Source: Alphaproteobacteria bacterium (GTDB lineage Bacteria > Pseudomonadota > Alphaproteobacteria > Rhizobiales > Beijerinckiaceae). From it: a stretch of DNA of 64,000 nucleotides. Location: contig VGDT01000001.1 in assembly GCA_016869595.1 (NCBI GenBank), positions 1 to 64,000 of the forward strand, read 5' to 3'. Below the pieces are notes generated by a model. It saw only the letters and a program-made list of their open reading frames with translations. It had not been told where the DNA came from and did no database searches. Below, piece by piece: positions 1-7,920 of the stretch; position 1 is the first letter of the stretch, and the number at the start of each line of letters is the position of its first letter. Both the position numbers and the translations under genes were made by a program.

Positions 1-2
1 GC

Positions 3-1448
3 GCTCGCCGGGCGAAAGCTGAAAATCACTTCAGCCAGCTCGAATCTTGCCGATGCCGCGAGGGCAGCATAGTCTTTCAACCAACGACGCCCGCTGCTCG
101 CTTTTCAACAGCGAGCGGGACATCCCCTCGCACGATCGCCGACATCATGACGGCGCTTAATCCATTTTCAGGAGAATTCTACCGAGAGACATTGATTGTA
201 AGCCGGTACACGCGTGAGATGTTCGCCCTGATGGAGGGACGCCATGTGCATCCCTCCACCCTTTATCCGGGCGGCGTCGGCACCGTGCCCTCAAACCAGC
301 TCTTCACCGAATATTTGACTCGTCTCGTGCGCTACACCGAATTCATGAAAAAATGCGTGCCGCTGCACGATGATTTGTTCGACTTCTTTTATGAGGCGTT
401 GCCGGGATATGAGGAAGTCGGACGTCGACGAATTCTTATGGGTTGCTGGGGATCGTTCCAGGATCCAGACCATTGCGACTACAACTATAAAAATATGACG
501 CACTGGGGTCGAAAGATGTTCGTCACCCCAGGCGTTGTCGTGGACGGCAAGCTCGTCACGACGGACCTCGTCGACATCAATCTGCAAATTCGCATTCTGC
601 GCGGGCAGTCCTATTACGAGTCATGGGACGATTGCGAAACCTTCGTCAAAAACGACCCGTTAGGCAATCCTGTCGATCAGAAACACCCGTGGAATCAGAC
701 GACAATTCCGAGGCCGCAGAAACGAGACTTCGACAAGAACTACTCATGGGTGATGTGTCCGCGCTGGCTCGACAAGAGCAGTGGAGATCATCTTGCGCTC
801 GACACCGGCGGGGGCGCGTTCGCGCGACTCTTCTCCACAGCCCTGGCAGGGCTCGTGGACATTGGTGGCTATGTCAAAGCCACCGGCGACAGCGTCAAGA
901 TCAATCTGCCAAAGACGGCGCTCAAACCCGCAGTGGAGTTTGAATGGAAGGTTCCGAAGTGGAGCAATGCGATCGAACGTAATCGGGCGCGCACCTATTT
1001 CCAGGCCTATTGCGCCGCCGCGGCTTATTACTTCCTCGAGCAGGCGTTCGCAGAAATACAAGCCGGCCGCACAAAGACCTGGACCGAGTTCAAAGTTCCT
1101 GAAGAGGCGATCGGCTGCGGCTTTCATGAGGCCGTGCGCGGCGTATTGTCCCATCATCTCGTCATAAGAGACAAAAAGATCGCCAACTATCATCCTTATC
1201 CGCCGACGCCATGGAACGCGACGCCGAGGGACGATTTCGGAACGCCCGGACCTTACGAAGATTCGATACAAAACACGCCGATTTTTGAGGAGAACGGCCC
1301 GGACAATTTCAAAGGCATCGACATCATGCGCGCCGTGCGCAGTTTTGATCCCTGTCTACCATGCGGCGTCCACATGTATGTCGGCGGCGGGAAAACTATC
1401 GAGACCCGGCATTCGCCGATGTTTGGCGCATCGCGGAAATCGCCATGA
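3..1448 (+). CDS. hhyL: Group 1h [NiFe]-hydrogenase large subunit (partial, N-terminus outside window)
   Basis: Catalytic large subunit of a high-affinity, oxygen-tolerant [NiFe]-hydrogenase that oxidises H2 at trace levels. The reading frame is open from the window edge; the first ATG is at 147 (433 aa). Family-typical sequence runs from TIADIM (just before 147) to the end, including EGRHVHPSTLYPGGVGT and the C-terminal nickel ligand motif DPCLPCGVH at residues 401-409 (numbered from 147). The 24 residues after that His are the tail removed by the maturation protease, whose candidate gene is at 4600. The N-terminal CxxC half of the Ni-Fe site and the small subunit are not in the window. Residues read from bases 3-110 do not look like the family, so the extreme 5' part is uncertain. 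The stop overlaps the next start (ATGA). Group assignment rests on remembered family sequence. Confidence 0.9.
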   Translation, partial: ARRAKAENHFSQLESCRCREGSIVFQPTTPAARFSTASGTSPRTIADIMTALNPFSGEFYRETLIVSRYTREMFALMEGRHVHPSTLYPGGVGTVPSNQLFTEYLTRLVRYTEFMKKCVPLHDDLFDFFYEALPGYEEVGRRRILMGCWGSFQDPDHCDYNYKNMTHWGRKMFVTPGVVVDGKLVTTDLVDINLQIRILRGQSYYESWDDCETFVKNDPLGNPVDQKHPWNQTTIPRPQKRDFDKNYSWVMCPRWLDKSSGDHLALDTGGGAFARLFSTALAGLVDIGGYVKATGDSVKINLPKTALKPAVEFEWKVPKWSNAIERNRARTYFQAYCAAAAYYFLEQAFAEIQAGRTKTWTEFKVPEEAIGCGFHEAVRGVLSHHLVIRDKKIANYHPYPPTPWNATPRDDFGTPGPYEDSIQNTPIFEENGPDNFKGIDIMRAVRSFDPCLPCGVHMYVGGGKTIETRHSPMFGASRKSP

Positions 1449-1966
1449 GCGTGGAAGCGCGTGAGACGGAGACGCTCGAGCAAGCGCTGGTTCGGCTCGA
1501 AGCGCTCACGGCCGCGCTTGAACGAATGTCAGATGATAAGGCCAGGGAAACCGCGCGTGAGCTAGTGACGCTTCTACTGGATCTGCATGGCCGAGCGCTT
1601 GAACGGCTGAGCGCAATTATTGCGGGCTCGGGCGGCGGCCCGGCCCTAATTGAACAGATCGCTGAGGAAAAGGAAATCGCGGCGATCTTGCTGCTTCATG
1701 GGCTGCATCCGCAGAGTGTTGAGGAACGCCTGCTGGGGGCCATCGCGCGCATGCAGCCAAAGTGGAACGCGCGCGGCCTCCATGTGGAACTCATCAGAGC
1801 GGGGAAAGCCTTCGCAATCGTTCAACTACGGCGGAATGGACTCGAAGAGCCTGGCGATCAGTTACGATTTGAGATCGAGTCCGCGCTTACCGATGCGGCG
1901 CCCGACCTCGACGACATTTTAATCGAAATGGACATGACAGAAATTTACGCCGAACCCGCCGCTTAG
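1445..1966 (+). CDS. NifU C-terminal-domain-like protein of the hydrogenase cluster, without cysteines
   Basis: A 173-aa protein. The start at 1445 overlaps the hydrogenase stop (ATGA); a longer frame from 1361 would lie inside the hydrogenase gene. The N-terminal half is helical and acidic. The C-terminal part (about residues 110-165), with the pattern GLHVELIRAGKA and AAPDLDDILIE, has the layout of the NifU C-terminal domain, a scaffold for iron-sulfur clusters. NifU-like genes are known neighbours of group 1h hydrogenases. The CxxC that ligates the cluster is missing, and the protein contains no cysteine at all. It may be a structural or regulatory relic rather than a cluster carrier. The NifU relationship is inferred from pattern and neighbourhood. 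Confidence 0.65.
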   Translation: MSVEARETETLEQALVRLEALTAALERMSDDKARETARELVTLLLDLHGRALERLSAIIAGSGGGPALIEQIAEEKEIAAILLLHGLHPQSVEERLLGAIARMQPKWNARGLHVELIRAGKAFAIVQLRRNGLEEPGDQLRFEIESALTDAAPDLDDILIEMDMTEIYAEPAA

Positions 1967-1984
1967 GGAGAGAGGCGCGAAGGC

Positions 1985-2608
1985 ATGGAAAGGCTACAAT
2001 CAGGTAACTGGGCGTCTCGGCTGCGGCGAATCCTAACCGTAGCACAAGAGGAGCATTGCGACTTCTGCTCGAAGCCTATCGATCCGCGGCATTCGCATTT
2101 GATCGAACGCGTGACACGAAAGTTCTTTTGCGCCTGTCCTCAATGCACGCTCCTCTTGGGGGAGGGAGAGCGCTTTGCCGTTGTAAACCCGCGTACCCAT
2201 CCGCTGCACAATTTCGAGCTGAACGACGCGGAATGGCAGGGCTATTGCATACCGATTGACCTCGCTTTCGTTTTTCGCAGCACGCCGGCGCAACGCCCGC
2301 TAGCGATTTATCCGGGACCCGCTGGAGCGATCGAGGCGTATTTCGCCGATGACGCATGGGCCCGCTTAATCGAGGCAAATCCAGTGCTGACCGACCTACG
2401 CCCGGATGTAGAGGCGCTGCTTGTCAATCGCATGAATGGCGCCCGGGAATACTACCTCGTTTCCATTGACCGCTGCTATGCCCTGATTGGGGTAATGCGC
2501 AAGCATTGGCGCGGATTATCAGGCGGCGCCGAGGTTTGGGAGTCTGTTCAAGACTATTTTCAAAAGCTGCGCGATGGCGTCGAGGTGGCGGAGGCGGCGC
2601 ATGGTTGA
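1985..2608 (+). CDS. DUF5947 family protein, hydrogenase-associated, cysteine-rich N-terminus
   Basis: A 207-aa soluble protein of the type annotated as DUF5947 next to group 1h hydrogenases. Function unknown. The N-terminal 55 residues carry CDFC and a C-x-C-x-x-C set (CACPQC), a likely zinc or iron (rubredoxin-like) site; the rest is a mixed alpha/beta domain with conserved WQGYCIPIDLAF. A weak purine-rich site precedes ATG 1985. The 3' end overlaps the next gene by 8 bases. A role in assembling the hydrogenase or in electron transfer is inferred only from the operon and the cysteines. Confidence 0.72.
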   Translation: MERLQSGNWASRLRRILTVAQEEHCDFCSKPIDPRHSHLIERVTRKFFCACPQCTLLLGEGERFAVVNPRTHPLHNFELNDAEWQGYCIPIDLAFVFRSTPAQRPLAIYPGPAGAIEAYFADDAWARLIEANPVLTDLRPDVEALLVNRMNGAREYYLVSIDRCYALIGVMRKHWRGLSGGAEVWESVQDYFQKLRDGVEVAEAAHG

Positions 2609-3248
2609 TCTCGACTTCCGCATCGAAGACGTCAGAGTCGAAAAATATTCAGCTGCGCCCCTGCTGCTGTTCGCGCTGCATGTCGTTAACCGGACGCCTG
2701 AGCTACCTGTCCTTAATGTGATGCTGAACGGCCAGATCCGCATTGAGCCAATGCGGCGGAGATATGCCGGCAACGAGCAGGAGAGGCTTTCTGATCTCTT
2801 CGGCCATCCTTCGCGGTGGGGCGAGACGCTGCGCAGTCTTCTCTGGACTCATACAAGCGTTTCGGTCTCTTCCCTTGACCCCGAATGCAAAGTCGATCTG
2901 CCCGCGCCGTGCAGCTATGATTTTAACATAGCGGCGACGAAATACTTCCACGGACTCGAGCAGGGTGACGTCCCCCTCAGATTCCTATTCAGCGGCTCAG
3001 TATTTTACCGCGACGGCGAAGGCAGGCTACAGATTGAGCAGATCCCTTGGAGTAAAGAATGCGCTTATCGCCTGCCCATTGCGGCATGGCGCGCGATGAT
3101 GGAGGATTACTATCCGCAAAGCATGTGGCTTCGCCTGCATCGTGACGCCTTTGAGGAGTTGGACAGCTATCGGCGACTGCGTGGGTTCCCGACATTCGAA
3201 GGCGCCTTGCAGTCGCTGCTCGAAAAGAAAGCCGCGGAGGCGACATGA
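2601..3248 (+). CDS. DUF6084 family protein, hydrogenase-associated
   Basis: A 215-aa protein resembling the DUF6084 family of high-affinity hydrogenase loci; biochemical function unknown. ATG 2601 was chosen because it lies inside the end of the preceding gene (8-base overlap) and because the family begins directly with the beta-rich segment (VDLDFRIEDV). A frame start at 2574 would only add residues that shadow the upstream gene. No signal peptide or membrane segment is visible. The segment LPAPCSYDFNIAATKYFHGL near the middle is the best landmark. Its stop overlaps the next ATG (ATGA). Confidence 0.72.
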   Translation: MVDLDFRIEDVRVEKYSAAPLLLFALHVVNRTPELPVLNVMLNGQIRIEPMRRRYAGNEQERLSDLFGHPSRWGETLRSLLWTHTSVSVSSLDPECKVDLPAPCSYDFNIAATKYFHGLEQGDVPLRFLFSGSVFYRDGEGRLQIEQIPWSKECAYRLPIAAWRAMMEDYYPQSMWLRLHRDAFEELDSYRRLRGFPTFEGALQSLLEKKAAEAT

Positions 3249-4603
3249 AGCTCGACTCCATCAAGGCGATCGCCAATGCTGTTCTTTACGAGGGCTACAT
3301 TCTCTATCCCTACCGGCCATCGTCGATCAAAAATCGTCAGCGGTGGACCTTCGGCGGCGTGTTTCCAAAGGCGTTCGATCAGCAGGGCGATTCGTCGCTG
3401 ATGGAGACGCAGCTTCTGTTCCGGGGCAGGGAACATGCGGCGTTTCGCGTCCATATCCGTTTCTTGCAGGTTGTGAAGCGCGAGGTCGGACGGCTCGTGA
3501 CGCCGGCACAAGAGATGCCGGAACAAGAAGAGCCGGCATTGACGCTCGTTCCGAACCTTAATGTCGATGGTCGCGAGCTGCTCGCCTGGGAAGAGGCGAT
3601 TGAACGAGAGGTCGCTTTGGATCCGATGCGGCCGACCGATATTCAAGATGCCGCTCTCGCAACGCCGTTCCGCTTTGAAGGCGCGCGTGATTTCGAGCCG
3701 GTAAGGACTCGGGACGGCCGCGTCGTCGCTGCCTTCATTCGCTCGTCCCATGCGATCGAAGGCGTCGTCGAAGCAAAAGCGCAGAGGCTCGCGTCCGATC
3801 TATGGAAGCTGACCATTCGGATCGAAAACGTCACGTCGCTTGCCGAGGCCTATCGCCAAGACCGTGCGGCGGCGCAGCTTCGCGCTTTTGCCTCAACGCA
3901 TACGATTCTGATCGTCGAAGACGGCGCCTTCGTCTCGTTGCTAGATCCTCCCTCTGATCTGCGAGAGGCGGCGGCGCAATGCGCAAACGTCGGCGCCTTC
4001 CCGGTGCTGGTCGGCGGTCCGGACAATCGCGCCATGCTCTCGTCGCCGATCATTCTTTACGATCATCCGGCGATCGCGCCGGAAAGTCCGGGCGATTTGT
4101 TCGACGGCACTGAGATCGACGAAATCTTAACGCTTCGAATCCTCGCGATGACCGACGCCGAGAAACACGAAATGGCGTCGGTTGACGCGCGCGCGCGGGC
4201 GCTTCTGGAGCGCACGCATGCATTGACCGCCGAAGACATGGCGCGGTTGCATGGCGTCATGCGCGACGGTCAATCGCAGGCCAGTCCGATTGATCCCGCG
4301 ATGACTCCCAAGGGGCGCGAGAAGCCTCGGCTCGTCTCGCTGCTCGACAGCGGGTACACTCTATGTGTGGGCGCCCGCGTGCGGCTACGTCCGAAGTCGG
4401 GTGGCGACATCATGGATATCGCGCTCAGAGATAAGGTCGCCGTTGTCGAGGCGATCGAGCGCGATTTCGAGGACCGTGTTCATGTCGCTGTGACTTTGAT
4501 TGACGACCCCGGGCGCGATCTCGGCGCAGAAGGCTTTCCCGGTCATCGTTTCTTTTTTAGTCAGGAGGAGGTCGAACCGATTGCTGCAGGAGAAGGGCCA
4601 TGA
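3245..4603 (+). CDS. Conserved hydrogenase-cluster protein of unknown function (452 aa)
   Basis: I do not recognise a named domain. The N-terminus carries YPYRPSSIKNRQRWTFGG, a stretch I associate with proteins that accompany group 1h hydrogenases. The middle has a beta-rich domain ending in SLLDPP (about residue 235). The C-terminal 80 residues (GARVRLRPKSGGDIMD onward) look like a small beta-barrel. No signal peptide, transmembrane helix or metal motif is evident, so a cytoplasmic assembly or scaffolding role is plausible but unproven. It is joined by ATGA overlaps to both neighbours, so it is very probably made with the hydrogenase subunits and the protease. Confidence 0.75.
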   Translation: MKLDSIKAIANAVLYEGYILYPYRPSSIKNRQRWTFGGVFPKAFDQQGDSSLMETQLLFRGREHAAFRVHIRFLQVVKREVGRLVTPAQEMPEQEEPALTLVPNLNVDGRELLAWEEAIEREVALDPMRPTDIQDAALATPFRFEGARDFEPVRTRDGRVVAAFIRSSHAIEGVVEAKAQRLASDLWKLTIRIENVTSLAEAYRQDRAAAQLRAFASTHTILIVEDGAFVSLLDPPSDLREAAAQCANVGAFPVLVGGPDNRAMLSSPIILYDHPAIAPESPGDLFDGTEIDEILTLRILAMTDAEKHEMASVDARARALLERTHALTAEDMARLHGVMRDGQSQASPIDPAMTPKGREKPRLVSLLDSGYTLCVGARVRLRPKSGGDIMDIALRDKVAVVEAIERDFEDRVHVAVTLIDDPGRDLGAEGFPGHRFFFSQEEVEPIAAGEGP

Positions 4604-5142
4604 CCTCGATCCTCGTCGCCTGCATTGGCAACATCTTTAACGGTGACGACGCTTTCGGAGTCGAGGTGGCGCGGCGACTCTCGCAAGCCGCGCTTCCGGA
4701 TAGCGTGCAAGTGATCGATTTCGGCATTCGCGGGATTGATCTTACTTATGCGCTGATGGACGGCTATGACGCCGTGATTCTCGTGGACGCCGCACAGCGC
4801 GGAGAGGCGCCCGGCGTCGTCTCGATCGTGGAGCCAGCGCCGGTCGAGGCTGAGAACAACTCGCTGGAGGATTTGGCGCTTTCGCCGCATGATCTCGATC
4901 CGGCGAAAGTTCTTCGTTTGGTGTCCGCGCTTGGCGGAACTTGTCGGCGCGCGCTCCTGGTCGCTTGCGAGCCGCTCACGCTCGGCGGCGACGAAGGGGT
5001 CATGGGTCTAAGCGAGCCAGTCGCTGCAGCCGTCGATGTCGCTGCTGAGACAATAGAGGAGTTGATCGATGAAATGATGGCGCCGTCACCCGCCGAGGAC
5101 TCGCGCGGTGCGCTCTTATCGGCCGAAAGGAGAATGTCATGA
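4600..5142 (+). CDS. [NiFe]-hydrogenase maturation protease (HyaD/HupD family)
   Basis: A 180-aa nickel-sensing endopeptidase that trims the C-terminal tail of the large subunit once the active site is loaded. The N-terminal GNIFNGDDAFGVEV matches the family GN-x-x-x-x-DDGxG signature, with the first metal-binding Asp in place. A second Asp lies in FGIRGIDLTY and a His in LSPHDLDPAKV, which together can form the usual Asp/Asp/His nickel site. The hydrogenase gene at the start of the operon has a 24-residue tail after its CxxCxxH motif, the expected substrate. The start overlaps the preceding stop (ATGA), and its own stop overlaps the start of a 35-aa peptide. Confidence 0.88.
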   Translation: MTSILVACIGNIFNGDDAFGVEVARRLSQAALPDSVQVIDFGIRGIDLTYALMDGYDAVILVDAAQRGEAPGVVSIVEPAPVEAENNSLEDLALSPHDLDPAKVLRLVSALGGTCRRALLVACEPLTLGGDEGVMGLSEPVAAAVDVAAETIEELIDEMMAPSPAEDSRGALLSAERRMS

Positions 5143-5246
5143 GCGGATGGGAGATTACAGGGATCGTCCTTGGAGTTATCATCCTCGGATTGCTGATCAT
5201 GAACGCGAAGGACATCTATCGTTACATCAAGATCAGCAATATGTGA
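5139..5246 (+). CDS. Small single-pass membrane protein (DUF6893-like, 35 aa)
   Basis: A 35-residue open frame starting at ATG 5139, whose last bases form the stop of the protease gene (ATGA), with a purine-rich site (gaaaggagaat) just upstream. The sequence begins MSGWEITGIVLGVIILGLLI, one transmembrane helix, followed by a basic, tyrosine-containing tail (AKDIYRYIKI). It resembles the very short DUF6893 proteins seen with group 1h hydrogenases. It may anchor or connect the hydrogenase to the membrane; this is inference. Its size makes it easy to miss in automated annotation. Confidence 0.72.
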   Translation: MSGWEITGIVLGVIILGLLIMNAKDIYRYIKISNM

Positions 5247-5260
5247 GACCAATAAGCACT

Positions 5261-7651
5261 ATGCGTTTCGTGGCGGACCAGTCTCAGGCGCTCGAATTTC
5301 GGGTGCGCGGTCGCGTGCAGGGCGTCGGGTTTCGCCCGACGGTCTGGAGGATGGCGCGCGAACTTGGCCTTGCCGGCGAGGTTCTGAACGACGGCGAGGG
5401 CGTATTGGTCCGCGTCAGCGGCGATCAATCGCAAATAGCAGCGCTGCTTCGAAGAATCGAACGAGACCCCCCGCCACTCGCTCATATCGACGCCATTGAA
5501 AGCCGTGAGTATAGCGGCGGGCTGCCGCAAGATTTCCGTATTGCCTGGAGCATCGGCGGACCCGCGCACACGCAAGTCGCGCCGGATGCGGCGGTCTGCG
5601 CCTCTTGCGCGGCGGAGCTGCGCGATCCGCATGATCGCCGCTATCGCTATCCTTTCACTAATTGCACGCATTGCGGACCGCGTCTCAGCATTGTGACGGC
5701 CATTCCCTATGACCGCGCGACAACGACAATGGCGCGCTTCGCCCTGTGCGCCGCGTGCGAGGCGGAATATCGCAATCCAACGGATCGTCGCTTTCACGCA
5801 GAAGCTGTGGCATGTCCGGCGTGCGGCCCGACCGCATCGCTCATCGCCTTCGGCCAGGACGAACCTCCGCGCGACGGCGACGCGATCGAAGTTGCGGCGC
5901 GCTTCATCGCGCGAGGCGATATCATCGCGGTGAAAGGGCTCGGCGGCTATCATTTGGCGTGCGACGCGACGAATCCTGAGACTGTCGCGCGTCTACGTCT
6001 GCTGAAACGCCGTGACATGAAGCCCTTTGCGCTGATGGCCCGCGATCTCGCCGTGATACGGCGCTACTGCGCGATCGACCCCGTCGAGGAGCGTGAACTC
6101 ACCAGCGTCGAAGCCCCGATTGTTCTGCTGCGGGCGGCGGGTCCGGAGCGCCTGCCTCAGGCTGTAGCGCCCGGACTCGAAACGCTCGGCTTCATGCTGC
6201 CGACGACGCCACTGCATCTTTTATTGACGGAACAGTTCGAACATCCGCTCGTGATGACGAGCGGCAATATTTCGGAGGAGCCTGCGGTCGTCGATGACGC
6301 CGAGGCGCGTCGACAGCTTGCCGATATCGCATCTTTCGCGTTGACGCATGATCGAGCCATCGCCAATCGGGTCGATGATTCGGTTGTGCGGATCATGGGC
6401 GAGCGATCGAGAGTTCTTCGCCGCTCTCGCGGCTACGCGCCCGCACCGCTTCGGTTGCCCCAGGGCTTTGAGAGCGCGCCTGACCTACTTGCGATGGGCG
6501 GCGAACTGAAGGTGACGTTTTGCCTAGTCAAGGATGGTCAGGCGATCTTGTCGCAACATCAGGGCGATCTCGAGAACGCGGCGACTTTCGACGACTATCG
6601 AAAGAATCTCTCTCTCTATCAGCGAATGTTCGATCACGCGGCGTCCGTGATCGTCATCGATCGCCATCCGGAATATCTCTCGTCGAAGCTCGGCCATGCA
6701 GAGGCCGAAAGGCGCGGCGCACTGCTGATTGAGGCGCAACATCATCACGCCCATGTCGCAGCCTGCCTCGCTGAGAACCGCCGCCCGCTCGATGCGCCGC
6801 CGGCGCTTGGGATCGTGCTCGACGGCCTCGGCTTTGGCGACGACGGCGCGATATGGGGCGGGGAATTTTTGCTGGCGAATTATCATGGCTATGAGCGGCT
6901 GGCGCGATTGAAGCCGATCGCTATGCCTGGCGGCGCTCAGGCGGCGCGCGAGCCCTGGCGCAATCTTTATGCGCATCTCAGAGCGGCGGGCGAGCTCAAC
7001 GCTGCGCGCTCGGCAGACGAATGGATCGCATTCGAAGGCAAGCCTCTTGCGACGATCGACGGAATGATCGCGCAAGGCGTCAATTCGCCGTTGGCCTCCT
7101 CTTGCGGTCGTTTGTTCGATGCGGTCGCAGCGGCGATCAACGTCTGCGCCGACCGTCAGGCTTATGAAGGCGAGGCGGCGGCGCGAATCGAGGCGCTTGC
7201 GGCCACAGCGTTGAACGAAGACAGCGGCTATCAGTTTGACATTTCCGGGTCTGAACTCATCGAGATCGACCCGGCGCCAATGTGGCGCGCGATACGCGAC
7301 GATCTGCGGCAAGGAGTTGCTGCGTCAGCGATCGCTCGTTGCTTCCACCTTGGCCTTGCAAATGCGATCAGTGAAGTCGTTGCGCGGCTGACGGACGAGC
7401 GAGGTTTTGAAACTGTGGCGCTTTCCGGCGGGTGCTTCCAGAATCGCCTGCTCTTTGAAAGCGTCCACGAGAATTTGCGAGAAGCAGGATACGAGGTGCT
7501 GACCCATGCTGACGTGCCCGCCAACGACGGCGGACTCTCGCTGGGCCAGGCGGCGATCGGCGCTGCGCGTCTGATGAGAACAGCTGACCTGAAAAAAGCT
7601 GGAGAGAACCACACATGTGTCTCGGCATTCCCGGCTGCATCGTTAGCATAG
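5261..7651 (+). CDS. hypF: Carbamoyltransferase HypF
   Basis: Makes the CN ligand precursor: carbamoyl phosphate is converted to a carbamoyl group that HypF transfers to the C-terminal Cys of HypE. The domains are an acylphosphatase domain (GRVQGVGFRP, near residues 17-26), two zinc-finger blocks (CASC...CTHC and CAAC...CPAC, about residues 100-190), a YrdC-like domain (VKGLGGYHLACDATN), and a Kae1-like C-terminal domain with HHHAHVAA and GGCFQNRLL. ATG 5261 gives 796 aa, the usual length; the frame is open further upstream but only through the preceding genes. The 3' end overlaps hypC by 37 bases. Confidence 0.96.
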   Translation: MRFVADQSQALEFRVRGRVQGVGFRPTVWRMARELGLAGEVLNDGEGVLVRVSGDQSQIAALLRRIERDPPPLAHIDAIESREYSGGLPQDFRIAWSIGGPAHTQVAPDAAVCASCAAELRDPHDRRYRYPFTNCTHCGPRLSIVTAIPYDRATTTMARFALCAACEAEYRNPTDRRFHAEAVACPACGPTASLIAFGQDEPPRDGDAIEVAARFIARGDIIAVKGLGGYHLACDATNPETVARLRLLKRRDMKPFALMARDLAVIRRYCAIDPVEERELTSVEAPIVLLRAAGPERLPQAVAPGLETLGFMLPTTPLHLLLTEQFEHPLVMTSGNISEEPAVVDDAEARRQLADIASFALTHDRAIANRVDDSVVRIMGERSRVLRRSRGYAPAPLRLPQGFESAPDLLAMGGELKVTFCLVKDGQAILSQHQGDLENAATFDDYRKNLSLYQRMFDHAASVIVIDRHPEYLSSKLGHAEAERRGALLIEAQHHHAHVAACLAENRRPLDAPPALGIVLDGLGFGDDGAIWGGEFLLANYHGYERLARLKPIAMPGGAQAAREPWRNLYAHLRAAGELNAARSADEWIAFEGKPLATIDGMIAQGVNSPLASSCGRLFDAVAAAINVCADRQAYEGEAAARIEALAATALNEDSGYQFDISGSELIEIDPAPMWRAIRDDLRQGVAASAIARCFHLGLANAISEVVARLTDERGFETVALSGGCFQNRLLFESVHENLREAGYEVLTHADVPANDGGLSLGQAAIGAARLMRTADLKKAGENHTCVSAFPAASLA

Positions 7652-7920
7652 ACAATGCCGACGATCTCATCGCGACCGTAGACGTGAGCGGGGTGCGCCG
7701 GCAGATCAATATCAGCTGCGTCGTCGATGAAGCACATCCTGTTGAGTCGTGCGTCGGCGATTGGGTTCTCGTGCATGTCGGCTTTGCAATGAGCCGGATC
7801 AACGAGGCGGAGGCCGCCGAGACGCTGAGGCTGCTTAAAGAGCTCGGCGATCTGCAAGCCGAGCTTGAAAATATGCAAACGCCGGCCGACGCAGTCGCGG
7901 CGGAGGAACAGGGCTCATGA
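7615..7920 (+). CDS. hypC: Hydrogenase maturation chaperone HypC
   Basis: Small chaperone (101 aa) that carries the Fe(CN)2CO unit with HypD and delivers it to the large subunit. It begins MCLGIPG, with the essential Cys at position 2, and contains the conserved DWVLVHVGFAMSRI. It is somewhat longer than many HypC proteins because of an acidic, alanine-rich tail. It starts inside the end of hypF and its stop overlaps the next start (ATGA). Because it lies in the same operon as a single group 1h hydrogenase, it is probably dedicated to that enzyme. Confidence 0.95.
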   Translation: MCLGIPGCIVSIDNADDLIATVDVSGVRRQINISCVVDEAHPVESCVGDWVLVHVGFAMSRINEAEAAETLRLLKELGDLQAELENMQTPADAVAAEEQGS

